Positions 34,317 through 41,953 of a stretch of 57,821 nucleotides of DNA are shown one piece after another. The translations under genes and the position numbers were made by a program. Each line of letters opens with the position of its first letter. Positions within the stretch are counted from its first letter, which is position 1. Under the pieces are notes generated by a model that worked only from the letters and a program-made list of their open reading frames with translations, ran no database searches and had not been told where the DNA came from. This DNA comes from DAOUBP01 sp034432655 (GTDB lineage Bacteria; Chloroflexota; Anaerolineae; CG2-30-64-16), in assembly GCA_034432655.1 (NCBI GenBank), contig DAOUBP010000007.1:1-57821 (forward strand), read 5' to 3'.

Positions 34317-34424
34317 GTGATGCGTGTCTCCCTGGGATGCGTAACGCGTGATACGTGAGGCATGATGTGCATCTCTCACGCTTCACGTTTCAATCAGCAC
34401 GCTTCACGCATCACGCTTCACGCC
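34317..34424 (-). repeat. Heptamer hairpin in the nuoH1-nuoJ1 spacer
   Basis: The left arm has heptamers such as GTAACGC, GTGATAC and GTGAGGC (34341-34361). The right arm has TCACGCT, TCACGTT and TCACGCA (34376-34424). The last unit overlaps the nuoH1 stop codon. Confidence 0.75.
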
Positions 34425-35599
34425 TGCACCAGCCCCTGCCTGGCGGCATACCGTTTCGCGGCCTGGCCCAGCATCGTCAAGGCCACCAGCAGGATGACCA
34501 GGTTGCCGGCCAGCAAGAGGGCCAGCTGCAATGGGGTGGGCCCCTGCGCCCCGGCCGGCCGGCCGATCTGGAGCACGACCGCCACCCACAACAGATTAGC
34601 CAGGGTAGCCGGTACCAGCACCTTCCAGGCAAACGCCAACATCTGATCAATGCGAAAACGAGGCCAGGTGCCGCGAATCCACATCAGCACGAAGATGACC
34701 AGGATCGTCTTAATGGTGAAATAGAGCGGCCCCAAGGCCGGCACAACCGAGACGAACGGCCCGCGCCAGCCGCCCAGAAACAATGTGGTGATGATGGCCG
34801 AAATGGCGAAAAGGTTGCCGTATTCCGCGATGTAGAACCAGCCGAACTTCAGCCCGCTGTACTCGATGAAGTAACCGGCCACGATCTCGGAATCGGCCTC
34901 CAGAAGGTCGAAAGGCGCGCGGCCCGTTTCAGCCGCGCCGGCCAGGAAGTAGGCCAGGAACGCCACCGGCAACACCAGCCCAAAAGGCACGACCTGGCTC
35001 TCCACAATCTGCCCCATGCGCATCGAGCCGACCAGCAAGACCACCGAGGCGATGGCCAGCACCATGGGCACCTCGTAGCTCAAAAGCTGCGCCACCACCC
35101 GGAACGCGCCCAACAGCGCGAACTTGTTGTTGGAGGACCAGCCCGCCATGATCACGGCGATGGTGCTGATGGAGCCGACCGCCACCAGATACAGCACACC
35201 GATGTTGAGATCCTGGCCGATCAGCCCCCGGCCGAACGGGATCACCGCCCACATCAACCCGGCGGCAGCCGCGATCAAAATCGGGGCCAGGTTGAAAACA
35301 GGCTTATCCGCGCCCTGCGGGATAATGTCTTCCTTCACCAACATCTTGACCGCGTCGGCGATGGCCTGGAAGATCCCCCACGGCCCGACGCGGTTGGGGC
35401 CGATGCGGTTTTGAATGCGGCCGATGACCTTGCGCTCCATCCAGGTCAGCGCCAGTGTGGCGATCACCGGCATCATCACCAGGATCACGCCGACCACGAT
35501 ATAATTAACTATCGTGACCGCCCAATCCGGCAGAAAACCGCTGATCCATGTTGTCCAGGCGCGAGCGAGATTCACAAAGAGATCACGTACGAAATCCAT
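34418..35599 (-). CDS. nuoH: NADH-quinone oxidoreductase subunit H (membrane-arm cluster)
   Basis: A 393-residue subunit that normally joins the membrane arm to the peripheral arm and forms the quinone site. Conserved blocks: ALTWMERKVIGRIQNRIGPN, ADAVKMLVKEDIIPQGADK, SNNKFALLGAFRVVAQLLSY, AETGRAPFDLLEADSEIVAG and EYSGLKFGWFYIAEYGN. The quinone-cavity Glu and Arg residues are kept, so it still looks able to bind quinone and a NuoB/NuoD partner although none is encoded in this cluster. GGGAG lies nine bases before the ATG. Confidence 0.95.
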   Translation of the reverse strand: MDFVRDLFVNLARAWTTWISGFLPDWAVTIVNYIVVGVILVMMPVIATLALTWMERKVIGRIQNRIGPNRVGPWGIFQAIADAVKMLVKEDIIPQGADKPVFNLAPILIAAAAGLMWAVIPFGRGLIGQDLNIGVLYLVAVGSISTIAVIMAGWSSNNKFALLGAFRVVAQLLSYEVPMVLAIASVVLLVGSMRMGQIVESQVVPFGLVLPVAFLAYFLAGAAETGRAPFDLLEADSEIVAGYFIEYSGLKFGWFYIAEYGNLFAISAIITTLFLGGWRGPFVSVVPALGPLYFTIKTILVIFVLMWIRGTWPRFRIDQMLAFAWKVLVPATLANLLWVAVVLQIGRPAGAQGPTPLQLALLLAGNLVILLVALTMLGQAAKRYAARQGLVQA

Positions 35600-35627
35600 A
35601 ATCGCGTCTCCCGAAGACCGATAACAC

Positions 35628-35691
35628 ATTGAAGATTGCAGATTGAAGATCTGGAGAACAACGACTGAACATCTCCAATCCGCAATCCTCA
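35628..35691 (-). repeat. Heptamer hairpin in the nuoA1-nuoH1 spacer
   Basis: Left arm ATTGAAG, ATTGCAG, ATTGAAG (35628-35648); right arm ATCTCCA, ATCCGCA, ATCCTCA (35671-35691), the last unit containing the nuoA1 stop codon. The ATTGCAG unit is the complement of the CTGCAAT unit at 20395. Confidence 0.7.
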
Positions 35692-36045
35692 GCGCCACTC
35701 CAGCGCCTTCTTGCGCCAGGCGTAAAGCAACCCTCCCAACAAGATCCCCACGAAGAGCGCCATCTCGACCAGGGCATACAGGCCCAGCTTGTTATAGGCC
35801 ACCGCCCACGGGAAGATGAAAACCGCCTCCACGTCGAACACCACGAAGATCAACGCATAGAGATAGTACTGAGCCTTGAACTGAACCCAGGTATCACCGA
35901 TGGTCTCCAGGCCACATTCATAGGTGGCATTCTTGATGGGATTGGGTTTCTTGGGACGGAGCAGCCAGGCGATCGCCAGGCCGATGATGGGTAAAGCAAA
36001 GCAGATAATTGCGAAGACGCCGATAAAAGCATACTGCGCAAGCAC
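35689..36045 (-). CDS. nuoA: NADH-quinone oxidoreductase subunit A (membrane-arm cluster)
   Basis: A 118-residue three-helix subunit, first gene of the leftward cluster. Family signature: KNATYECGLETIGDTWVQFK, YYLYALIFVVFDVEAVFIFPW. The Cys-Gly in YECGLE is kept here, whereas the paralogue nuoA2 has YESGI instead. It begins with GTG at 36045, with GGGAGGGT six bases upstream. Confidence 0.95.
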   Translation of the reverse strand: MLAQYAFIGVFAIICFALPIIGLAIAWLLRPKKPNPIKNATYECGLETIGDTWVQFKAQYYLYALIFVVFDVEAVFIFPWAVAYNKLGLYALVEMALFVGILLGGLLYAWRKKALEWR

Positions 36046-36163
36046 GAGTTACCCTCCCTTGGGACATTGCGCCCTCGCTGCAGGACGAGGCAGGCGCTTA
36101 ACACCGACAATCTGTAGGTGCGCCAGGTCTGAGGATAAAAAGCTCCGGCGCAAGAGCGTGCGC

Positions 36164-36192
36164 ATTGTAACATAGGCTGCAACGAAATGCAA
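36164..36192 (-). promoter_or_regulatory. Promoter of the leftward nuo operon
   Basis: On the minus strand TTGCAT (36187-36192) and TACAAT (36164-36169) are 17 bases apart, with TG one base before the -10 (extended -10). The leader to nuoA1 would be about 110 bases. Confidence 0.6.
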
Positions 36193-36224
36193 AGCCAATA
36201 CAGGCCGATCAACACCGGGCGGTT

Positions 36225-36254
36225 TTGACAAAGCCGTTCAGTTCGTGATAGACT
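36225..36254 (+). promoter_or_regulatory. Promoter of the rightward nuo operon
   Basis: TTGACA (36225-36230) and TAGACT (36249-36254) are 18 bases apart, with TG one base before the -10. The leader to nuoA2 is about 90 bases. The two divergent promoters lie back to back with about 30 bases between their -35 boxes, so one regulator could act on both. Confidence 0.6.
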
Positions 36255-36352
36255 TCGCCAGTCTGTGAACACGTAATCAAAAGCATGCCAGCCAGCTTGC
36301 TTCCAAATACTTCATCCGACCAGAACAACAAGCCAACGTTGCGGAGCAGATT

Positions 36353-36709
36353 ATGCCACAGGGCTATCTCCCCATCCTGGTGATGATGGTAATCGCGTTC
36401 GCGTTTGCTGCGATTGCGCTAGGCGTCTCTGCGGTGCTCGGCCCCAAACGCCACAACCCGGCCAAGGGCGAACCTTACGAATCCGGGATCGTGCCTTTCG
36501 GCGATGCCAAGCGCCGTTTCCCCGTCCAGTTCTACATGGTGGCAGTTTCCTTCATCCTGTTCGACGTCGAGGTGATCCTTTTGTACCCCTGGGCGGTCGC
36601 AGCGCGCCAGCTCGGCCTGTTCGGTCTGCTCGTCATCGCCACTTTTCTGGTGCTGCTGATCGTCGGTTTTATCTACGAATGGAAGAACGACGCCTTCAAA
36701 TGGCAGTAA
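36353..36709 (+). CDS. nuoA: NADH-quinone oxidoreductase subunit A (complete cluster)
   Basis: A 118-residue three-helix subunit opening the rightward operon. NPAKGEPYESGIVPFGDAKRR and QFYMVAVSFILFDVEVILLYPW identify it. The usual Cys after Glu in the loop is Ser here, unlike nuoA1. GGAG lies about eight bases before the ATG. Confidence 0.95.
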   Translation: MPQGYLPILVMMVIAFAFAAIALGVSAVLGPKRHNPAKGEPYESGIVPFGDAKRRFPVQFYMVAVSFILFDVEVILLYPWAVAARQLGLFGLLVIATFLVLLIVGFIYEWKNDAFKWQ

Positions 36710-36838
36710 CGTATTGCGTATTGCGTATTCCGTATTCTGTATCCGTATTCCGCGGTCCGTATTCCGCAGCTCATGTACCGAGAGTTCCCCGACAACACGC
36801 AATACGCAGTACGCAATACGCAATACGCAGTACGGAGT
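36710..36838 (+). repeat. Heptamer hairpin in the nuoA2-nuoB spacer
   Basis: The left arm starts directly after the stop codon with heptamers CGTATTG and CGTATTC (36710-36764). The right arm has six perfectly phased complementary heptamers ACGCAAT/ACGCAGT (36797-36838). A 32-base loop separates them. nuoB starts eight bases later. Confidence 0.85.
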
Positions 36839-36845
36839 AACACAC

Positions 36846-37340
36846 ATGGGCCTTGAAGAACTACTCCCCGCAGAAGGGGTCCTCACCACCACCCTGGAAC
36901 AGGCGGTCAACTGGGGGCGCAAGTTTTCCATCTTCCCCTTGACCTTCGGCCTGGCCTGCTGTGCGATTGAACAAATCGGTTCTGGCGTCAGCCGGTTCGA
37001 CATCAGCCGTTTCGGCTCGGAAGTGTTCCGTGCCTCGCCCCGACAGGCCGACCTATTGATCGTTTCCGGTCGCGTCAGCAACAAGATGGCACCGGTGGTC
37101 AAGCGCATCTACGACCAGATGCTGGAGCCCAAATGGGTGATTGCGATGGGCATCTGCGCCAGCGCGGGCGGCCCGTTCAACAACTATGCCATCATCCAGG
37201 GGGTGGACAAGCTGATCCCGGTGGATGTCTATGTGCCCGGTTGCCCGCCCAGGCCCGAGGCGCTGCTCTATGCGCTGACGCTCTTGCAGAAAAAAATCCA
37301 GAAAGAAAAGTTCAGGGATCGGGCGTATGGCAGGAAATGA
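36846..37340 (+). CDS. nuoB: NADH-quinone oxidoreductase subunit B
   Basis: A 164-residue subunit holding iron-sulfur cluster N2 next to the quinone site. The four ligands are visible: FGLACCAIE (adjacent Cys pair), MGICASAGG and VPGCPPRPEAL. Only one nuoB exists in the window, so the leftward membrane arm has no dedicated partner here. The start at 36846 is used; the longer open frame before it reads through the repeat element. Confidence 0.97.
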   Translation: MGLEELLPAEGVLTTTLEQAVNWGRKFSIFPLTFGLACCAIEQIGSGVSRFDISRFGSEVFRASPRQADLLIVSGRVSNKMAPVVKRIYDQMLEPKWVIAMGICASAGGPFNNYAIIQGVDKLIPVDVYVPGCPPRPEALLYALTLLQKKIQKEKFRDRAYGRK

Positions 37341-37424
37341 GGGAACTGAGGGAGACTCAGAGAGGTATAGAAAAACAGGCAAGCCGGCAACGTCCATGCC
37401 ATCTGCTATCTGTCGTCAGGAATG
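37341..37424 (+). repeat. Weak heptamer element in the nuoB-nuoCD spacer
   Basis: Purine-rich 8-9-base units (GGGAACTGA, GGGAGACTC) on the left and pyrimidine-richer heptamers (GCCATCT, GCTATCT) on the right. Less regular than the other spacers, with little complementarity. Confidence 0.35.
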
Positions 37425-37428
37425 AAGT

Positions 37429-39183
37429 ATGATACAAACAGATTTGGCTGTTGAAAAGCTCCGCGCACAGTTCCCGAACGCGATTCAGGCGGTCACGCAC
37501 TTCCGCGACGAGACCACTTTGACTGTCAGGGCGCAAGATTTGATCCCGGTGGCGCGTTTCCTGCGCGATGACCCCGAGCTGAGGTTCGATCACCTGGCAA
37601 ACCTGACCGCGGTAGACTGGAGCAAGTATCCGGGTTATCAGGGCAAGGAGCGCTTCACCACAGTTTACCATCTACTTTCCACCCGCTCTGCGCAGCGGCT
37701 GGCGTTGAAGGTGCCCGCGCCGGGCGGGGATACTCCCGCAGTGCCCAGCCTGACCGGCTTGTGGCCCGGCGCGAACTGGCCCGAGCGCGAAGTCTACGAT
37801 TTGATGGGCATCAAGTTCGACGGCCATCCCGACTTGCGCCGCATCCTCTTGCCGAATCACTGGCCCAATCACCCGCTGCGCAAAGACGTGCCCCGCGGGG
37901 GCGAGCCGGTCCCCTTCTCCATGACCTGGGAGGACGAGGAATTCCAATCCTTCGGCAAGCAGATCATCGAAGCCAAATATGTGCAGACGGTGCCGCCCAA
38001 ACAGGCCGACACCAACAAACACATGATCTTGAACCTGGGGCCACATCACCCGGCCACCCACGGCGTCCTGCGCGTCATCGTGGAGCTAGACGGCGAGACG
38101 GTGGTCGCGGCATATCCGGACATCGGCTACCTGCACTCCGGCTTCGAGAAGCAAGGCGAGACGATCCGCTACAAGGACTTCACACCCTACACCGACCGCT
38201 CCGACTACGTCTCCTCCATGAGCAATAACCTGGGGTACGCGCTGGCGGTGGAAAAGCTGATGGGGGTGGAGATCCCGCCCCGCGCCCAGGTCATCCGGGT
38301 GATCATGGCCGAGCTGCAACGTCTGGCGTCGCACCTGGTGTGGTTAGGCACCCACGTGATGGACGCTGCCGGGGTCAGCCACGCGCTGCTGATGTACGCG
38401 TTCCGCGAGCGCGAGCAGATCCTCGACATCTTCGAGCTGGTCAGCGGCGCGCGTATGACCACCTCGTACATCCGGCCCGGCGGTCTGTGGAAAGATGTGC
38501 CGCCCAGCTTCGAGGAGCGCGTCCGCGACGTGTTACGGGTCTTCCCCAAACGCATTGACGAGTACGAACGCATGGTCACCAACAACCCGGTCTGGAAGGC
38601 GCGCACCATCGGCGTGGGCAAGCTGACCCTGGAGCAGGCGCTGGCGCTCGGGGTCACAGGCCCCATGTTGCGCGCATCAGGGCTGGCGTTCGACTACCGC
38701 AAGGCACGGCCGTACAGCGGCTATGAGAATTACGACTTCAAGATCCCCAGCAGCACCGAAGGGGACACCTTTGCCCGGTACATGGTGCGCCTGGAGGAGA
38801 TGCGCCAGAGCCTGCGCATCATCCAACAGGCGCTGGATAACCTGCCCGACGGCCCCGTGTGGACGGCCGACCGCAAAATGGCGCTGCCGCCCCGCCAGGA
38901 GCTGGACACCAGCATGGAGGCGGTGATCCACCATTTCAAACTGATGACCGAAGGGTTCAAGCCGCCCAAAGGTGAGGTCTACGAGTGTGTCGAGGGGCCG
39001 CGCGGGGAAACAGGCTTCTATCTGGTAAGTGACGGTACCGGCATTCCTTACCGGCTGCGCTATCGAACGCCGTCCTTCCACAACCTGCAGGCCACCAATA
39101 CGATGGCGGCCGGCGGCCTGATCGCCGACCTGATCGTCATCATCGGCACCATTGATATTGTGTTGGGAGATGTAGATCGGTAG
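37429..39183 (+). CDS. nuoCD: NADH-quinone oxidoreductase fused subunits C and D
   Basis: One 584-residue chain. NuoC occupies residues about 1-180 (HFRDETTLTVRAQDLIPVAR, WPEREVYDLMGIKFDGHPDLRR split at usual positions, LPNHWPNHPLRKDVP). NuoD follows from about 205 (LNLGPHHPATHGVLRVIVEL, the quinone-site HPATHG; ARMTTSYIRPGG; and the C-terminal GDVDR). The short linker QIIEAKYVQTVPPKQADT lies between. The fusion is also known from Escherichia coli and others. It binds quinone headgroup and bridges to NuoB. Confidence 0.97.
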   Translation: MIQTDLAVEKLRAQFPNAIQAVTHFRDETTLTVRAQDLIPVARFLRDDPELRFDHLANLTAVDWSKYPGYQGKERFTTVYHLLSTRSAQRLALKVPAPGGDTPAVPSLTGLWPGANWPEREVYDLMGIKFDGHPDLRRILLPNHWPNHPLRKDVPRGGEPVPFSMTWEDEEFQSFGKQIIEAKYVQTVPPKQADTNKHMILNLGPHHPATHGVLRVIVELDGETVVAAYPDIGYLHSGFEKQGETIRYKDFTPYTDRSDYVSSMSNNLGYALAVEKLMGVEIPPRAQVIRVIMAELQRLASHLVWLGTHVMDAAGVSHALLMYAFREREQILDIFELVSGARMTTSYIRPGGLWKDVPPSFEERVRDVLRVFPKRIDEYERMVTNNPVWKARTIGVGKLTLEQALALGVTGPMLRASGLAFDYRKARPYSGYENYDFKIPSSTEGDTFARYMVRLEEMRQSLRIIQQALDNLPDGPVWTADRKMALPPRQELDTSMEAVIHHFKLMTEGFKPPKGEVYECVEGPRGETGFYLVSDGTGIPYRLRYRTPSFHNLQATNTMAAGGLIADLIVIIGTIDIVLGDVDR

Positions 39184-39192
39184 GAGGAATGA

Positions 39193-41115
39193 GTGCTCTC
39201 CGATAAAGCGAAGAACGAAATCCGGGCTCTGCAGGCCCGTTATCCAGTGCCCCGCTCCGCCCTGGGCCCCGCGCTGTATGTCGCCCAGCGCGAGGCCGGC
39301 TGGCTGCCGCCCCAGGTGCTGGCCGAGGTGGCGGCGCTGTTCGGGTTGGATGCCACAGAGGTAGGGGAATTCGCCAGCTACTACCACATGTTTCACGTCC
39401 ATCACGAGCCGGGGCAGTATCTCATCGAGATTTGCGACAACGTCCCGTGCATGTTGAACGGCGCGGCCAGGCTGGCCGACCTGCTCAAAGAACGGCTGGG
39501 GATTGATTTCGGCCAGACGACCCCGGACGGCAAATTCACCCTGGGCCGGGTGGAATGCCTGGGCGCCTGCGCCACCGCGCCCATGTTCATGTGCACCGAG
39601 AAGTACACCGGCAGGATCCGTTACTTCGAAGAGCTGAACACACCTGAAAAACTGGACGAGGCGCTGGCGCTTATCGCCTCGGGCCACGGGTTCGACACCT
39701 GCGAACGCTGGCCGGGCGGCCCTTATCACCACGGCGGCCGGCCGGACACCAACTTCTTACTGGCCCGGGTGGATAAACCGGACTCGCACAAGATCGAGAC
39801 CTACATCGCCGACGGCGGTTACGCGACGGCCCGCGCCGTCGTCACCGGCGGCAAAACCCCGCAGCAGGTCATCGAAGAGGTCAAAGCTGCTAACGTGCGC
39901 GGCCGCGGGGGTGCCGGGTTCCCGGCCGGCATGAAGTGGAGCTTCCTGCCCGCGGGCAAATACCCGCGCTACCTGGTGGTGAACGCGGATGAATCGGAGC
40001 CGGGCACCTTCAAGGACCGCATGATCATGGAGTACGATCCCCATCAGTTGATCGAGGGGATCATCCTGACCTGCTACGCCATCGAGGCCGAACGCGCGTT
40101 CATCTATGTGCGCGGGGAATACTACTTCGCGGCCCAGCGTTTGGAAAGTGCGATCGCCGAGGCAGAAGCCAAAGGCTTCCTGGGCGAAAACATCTTCGGC
40201 ACGGGCAAGAAGCTGAAGGTCGTGGTGCATCGCGGGGCAGGCGCCTATGAGTGCGGCGAGGAAACTGCGCAGCTCACCTCGCTGGAGGGCTATCGCGGCC
40301 ACCCGCGGCTCAAGCCGCCCTTCCCGGCGGTCGAGGGCCTGTACGGCAAGCCCACCATCGTCAACAACGTGGAGACCATCTCCAACGTGCCCCATATCAT
40401 GCGGCACGGCGCAGAGTGGTACAAGCAGTGGGGCACGCCGCAGAGCACCGGCTTCCGCATCTTCTCCCTCAGCGGACAGGTGCAGCGGCCCGGCCTCTAC
40501 GAGCTGCCGCACGGGACGACCCTGCGCGAGCTGATCTACGACTACGGCGGGGGCCTGACCGCGGAGGCCGGCGAGCTGAAGGCCATCATCCCGGGCGGGC
40601 TGTCGGTGCAACTGCTCGACCCCACCCAGCTCGACACCCCCCTGGATTTCGAGAACGTTGCCAAGCAGGGTTCCAGCCTGGGCTCGGCCGCCGTGATTGT
40701 GATCGGCGCCAACCAAAACATGGTGGAACTGGCCCGGCGCACCGTCGCGTTCTACCGCGAGGAAAGCTGCGGCCTGTGCACCCCCTGCCGCGAAGGGGTA
40801 CCATGGCTGGAAGCCATCCTGGAACGCATCGAGCGCGGCGAGGGGCGGGTCGAAGACATCGGCCTCCTCAACTACATTGCGGACATGATCGGCGGCAAGA
40901 GCTTCTGCCCGTTCGGCTATGCGGCGGTTTGGGGCCTGCAGAGCAACCTGGTCAAGTTCCGCGGCGAGTTCGACGCTGCCATCGCAGCCGCCAAAGCGCA
41001 GCCGGTCATCCCGATCCGGCCCATCTACCGGCCCGATGCCGGCGCGCCGTCGGGTGTGACGGAGCCGAGCCTGCCGCTGGAGGAGAAGTACAACGCACCG
41101 ACGCACCGGAGGTAA
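39193..41115 (+). CDS. nuoEF: NADH-quinone oxidoreductase fused subunits E and F
   Basis: A 640-residue chain joining the 24-kDa-type NuoE (residues 1-165; [2Fe-2S] ligands in CDNVPC and CLGACATAP) to the 51-kDa NADH-binding NuoF (residues about 190-620; GRGGAGFPAGMKW, NADESEPGTFKDR, ESCGLCTPCREG for cluster N3). NADH is oxidised by FMN in NuoF. The two proteins are normally encoded apart; here no stop separates them and the linker CERWPGGPYHHGGRPD is short. The start is GTG at 39193 with AGGAGG five bases upstream; the ATG three bases earlier is out of frame. Confidence 0.97.
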   Translation: MLSDKAKNEIRALQARYPVPRSALGPALYVAQREAGWLPPQVLAEVAALFGLDATEVGEFASYYHMFHVHHEPGQYLIEICDNVPCMLNGAARLADLLKERLGIDFGQTTPDGKFTLGRVECLGACATAPMFMCTEKYTGRIRYFEELNTPEKLDEALALIASGHGFDTCERWPGGPYHHGGRPDTNFLLARVDKPDSHKIETYIADGGYATARAVVTGGKTPQQVIEEVKAANVRGRGGAGFPAGMKWSFLPAGKYPRYLVVNADESEPGTFKDRMIMEYDPHQLIEGIILTCYAIEAERAFIYVRGEYYFAAQRLESAIAEAEAKGFLGENIFGTGKKLKVVVHRGAGAYECGEETAQLTSLEGYRGHPRLKPPFPAVEGLYGKPTIVNNVETISNVPHIMRHGAEWYKQWGTPQSTGFRIFSLSGQVQRPGLYELPHGTTLRELIYDYGGGLTAEAGELKAIIPGGLSVQLLDPTQLDTPLDFENVAKQGSSLGSAAVIVIGANQNMVELARRTVAFYREESCGLCTPCREGVPWLEAILERIERGEGRVEDIGLLNYIADMIGGKSFCPFGYAAVWGLQSNLVKFRGEFDAAIAAAKAQPVIPIRPIYRPDAGAPSGVTEPSLPLEEKYNAPTHRR

Positions 41116-41136
41116 CGCGCCAGAGGAAAGTGTTTC

Positions 41137-41202
41137 GTGCCTGGTATCGGACCGACAGAACTCATCGTCGTGCTGCAGCGAGATCCAGAGCATAGACCTT
41201 GA
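41137..41202 (+). pseudogene. Truncated tatA-like N terminus
   Basis: GTG at 41137, preceded by AGAGGAAAG, opens a 21-codon frame whose product begins MPGIGPTELIVVL. That is how TatA/TatE twin-arginine translocase subunits commonly begin. The frame then leaves the family (QRDPEHRP) and stops inside the -35 box of the toxin-antitoxin promoter. It looks like the stump of a tatA gene cut by insertion of the downstream module. It could still be chance, as only about 13 residues match. Confidence 0.5.
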
Positions 41203-41238
41203 CAAGTCACCTCGTTGGTCTTACAATCGAAGTAAGAC
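41199..41238 (+). promoter_or_regulatory. Toxin-antitoxin promoter with overlapping operator
   Basis: TTGACA (41199-41204) and TACAAT (41222-41227) are 17 bases apart. The inverted repeat GTCTTAC (41218-41224) and GTAAGAC (41232-41238) covers the -10 box, an expected place for antitoxin autorepression. The promoter also faces nuoG. Confidence 0.75.
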
Positions 41239-41256
41239 GACGATGTGAGGTGCAAG

Positions 41257-41505
41257 ATGCTAACCGTAACACTTTCTTCTAAGGGTCAAATCGTATTGCC
41301 CCAGAGCATCCGGCGAATGTTGGGTTTACAGGAAGGCGACAAGCTCGAAGTTGCGCTCAAAGATCAGACTATATTGTTAATTCCGTTGCCCACAGAACGG
41401 GCAACGGGTTGGCAACGGTGGCGGGGGGAGCTGGCCGGCACAAATGCCCTGGCCGAGCACCTGGCGGAGCATGCAGTAGAGGTCGAGCATGAGCGTGTGT
41501 CTTGA
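41257..41505 (+). CDS. AbrB/MazE-type antitoxin
   Basis: An 82-residue antitoxin with an N-terminal SpoVT/AbrB swapped-hairpin DNA-binding domain (TVTLSSKGQIVLPQSIRRML, LQEGDKLEVAL) and a C-terminal acidic tail that would mask the toxin. GAGGTG lies a few bases before the ATG at 41257. Its 3' end overlaps the start of the PIN toxin by 17 bases. It probably represses its own promoter at the palindrome over the -10 box. Confidence 0.9.
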   Translation: MLTVTLSSKGQIVLPQSIRRMLGLQEGDKLEVALKDQTILLIPLPTERATGWQRWRGELAGTNALAEHLAEHAVEVEHERVS

Positions 41506-41917
41506 TGCCTTTGCTTTAATGACCTGGCTGCAGGATGAACCAGGCGCCGATCAGGTAGAGAGCTATCTGCACCAGGCTCAAGGGCCAGAAGAACAGAAGT
41601 GTTTCGTTTCGCTGATCAACCTGGGTGAAGTATACTATCAGCTCTTCCGGAAGAGGGGTGCAGCCAAAGCAGACAGTTTTTGGGACGAAGTCTTTCGGGG
41701 CGTGATTCCTCTTTCTGTAGTGGAAGTTACGCGAAAACGCGTCCTCGAGTCAAGCCGTCTCAAAGCGCGCTACCCGATCGCAATGGCGGACGCGTTTGCG
41801 ATCCAACTGGCTCTGGAGATGCAGGCGCCGCTTGTCACCGGAGACCCAGAAATCGAGGTTCCAGAAAAGCAAGAGACATCTTTGCAAGTCATCTGGCTGC
41901 CCCAAAGGGCTGCGTGA
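41489..41917 (+). CDS. vapC: VapC-type PIN-domain ribonuclease toxin
   Basis: A 142-residue PIN nuclease. The acidic metal site is seen as Asp6 in MSVCLDAFALMTWL, Glu in NLGEVYYQ, Asp in MADAFAIQLA and Asp in PLVTGDPEI. VapC toxins cleave tRNA or rRNA loops when the antitoxin is lost; the target here is unknown. Base composition is lower in GC than the flanking nuo genes, which suggests a later arrival. Confidence 0.9.
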   Translation: MSVCLDAFALMTWLQDEPGADQVESYLHQAQGPEEQKCFVSLINLGEVYYQLFRKRGAAKADSFWDEVFRGVIPLSVVEVTRKRVLESSRLKARYPIAMADAFAIQLALEMQAPLVTGDPEIEVPEKQETSLQVIWLPQRAA

Positions 41918-41927
41918 TTTGTACTTC

Positions 41928-41951
41928 ACAATTCGCCCATTCGAGGATTCG
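41928..41951 (+). repeat. Octamer triplet before nuoG
   Basis: Three phased 8-base units ending in ATTCG (ACAATTCG, CCCATTCG, AGGATTCG) stop two bases before the nuoG ATG. The core equals the octamer core in the nuoK-nuoL spacers. Confidence 0.5.
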
Positions 41952-41953
41952 TT

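Noticed and set aside
36714..36845. N-terminal extension of nuoB
   Set aside because: It is only the heptamer hairpin read through in frame; the normal NuoB start is at 36846.
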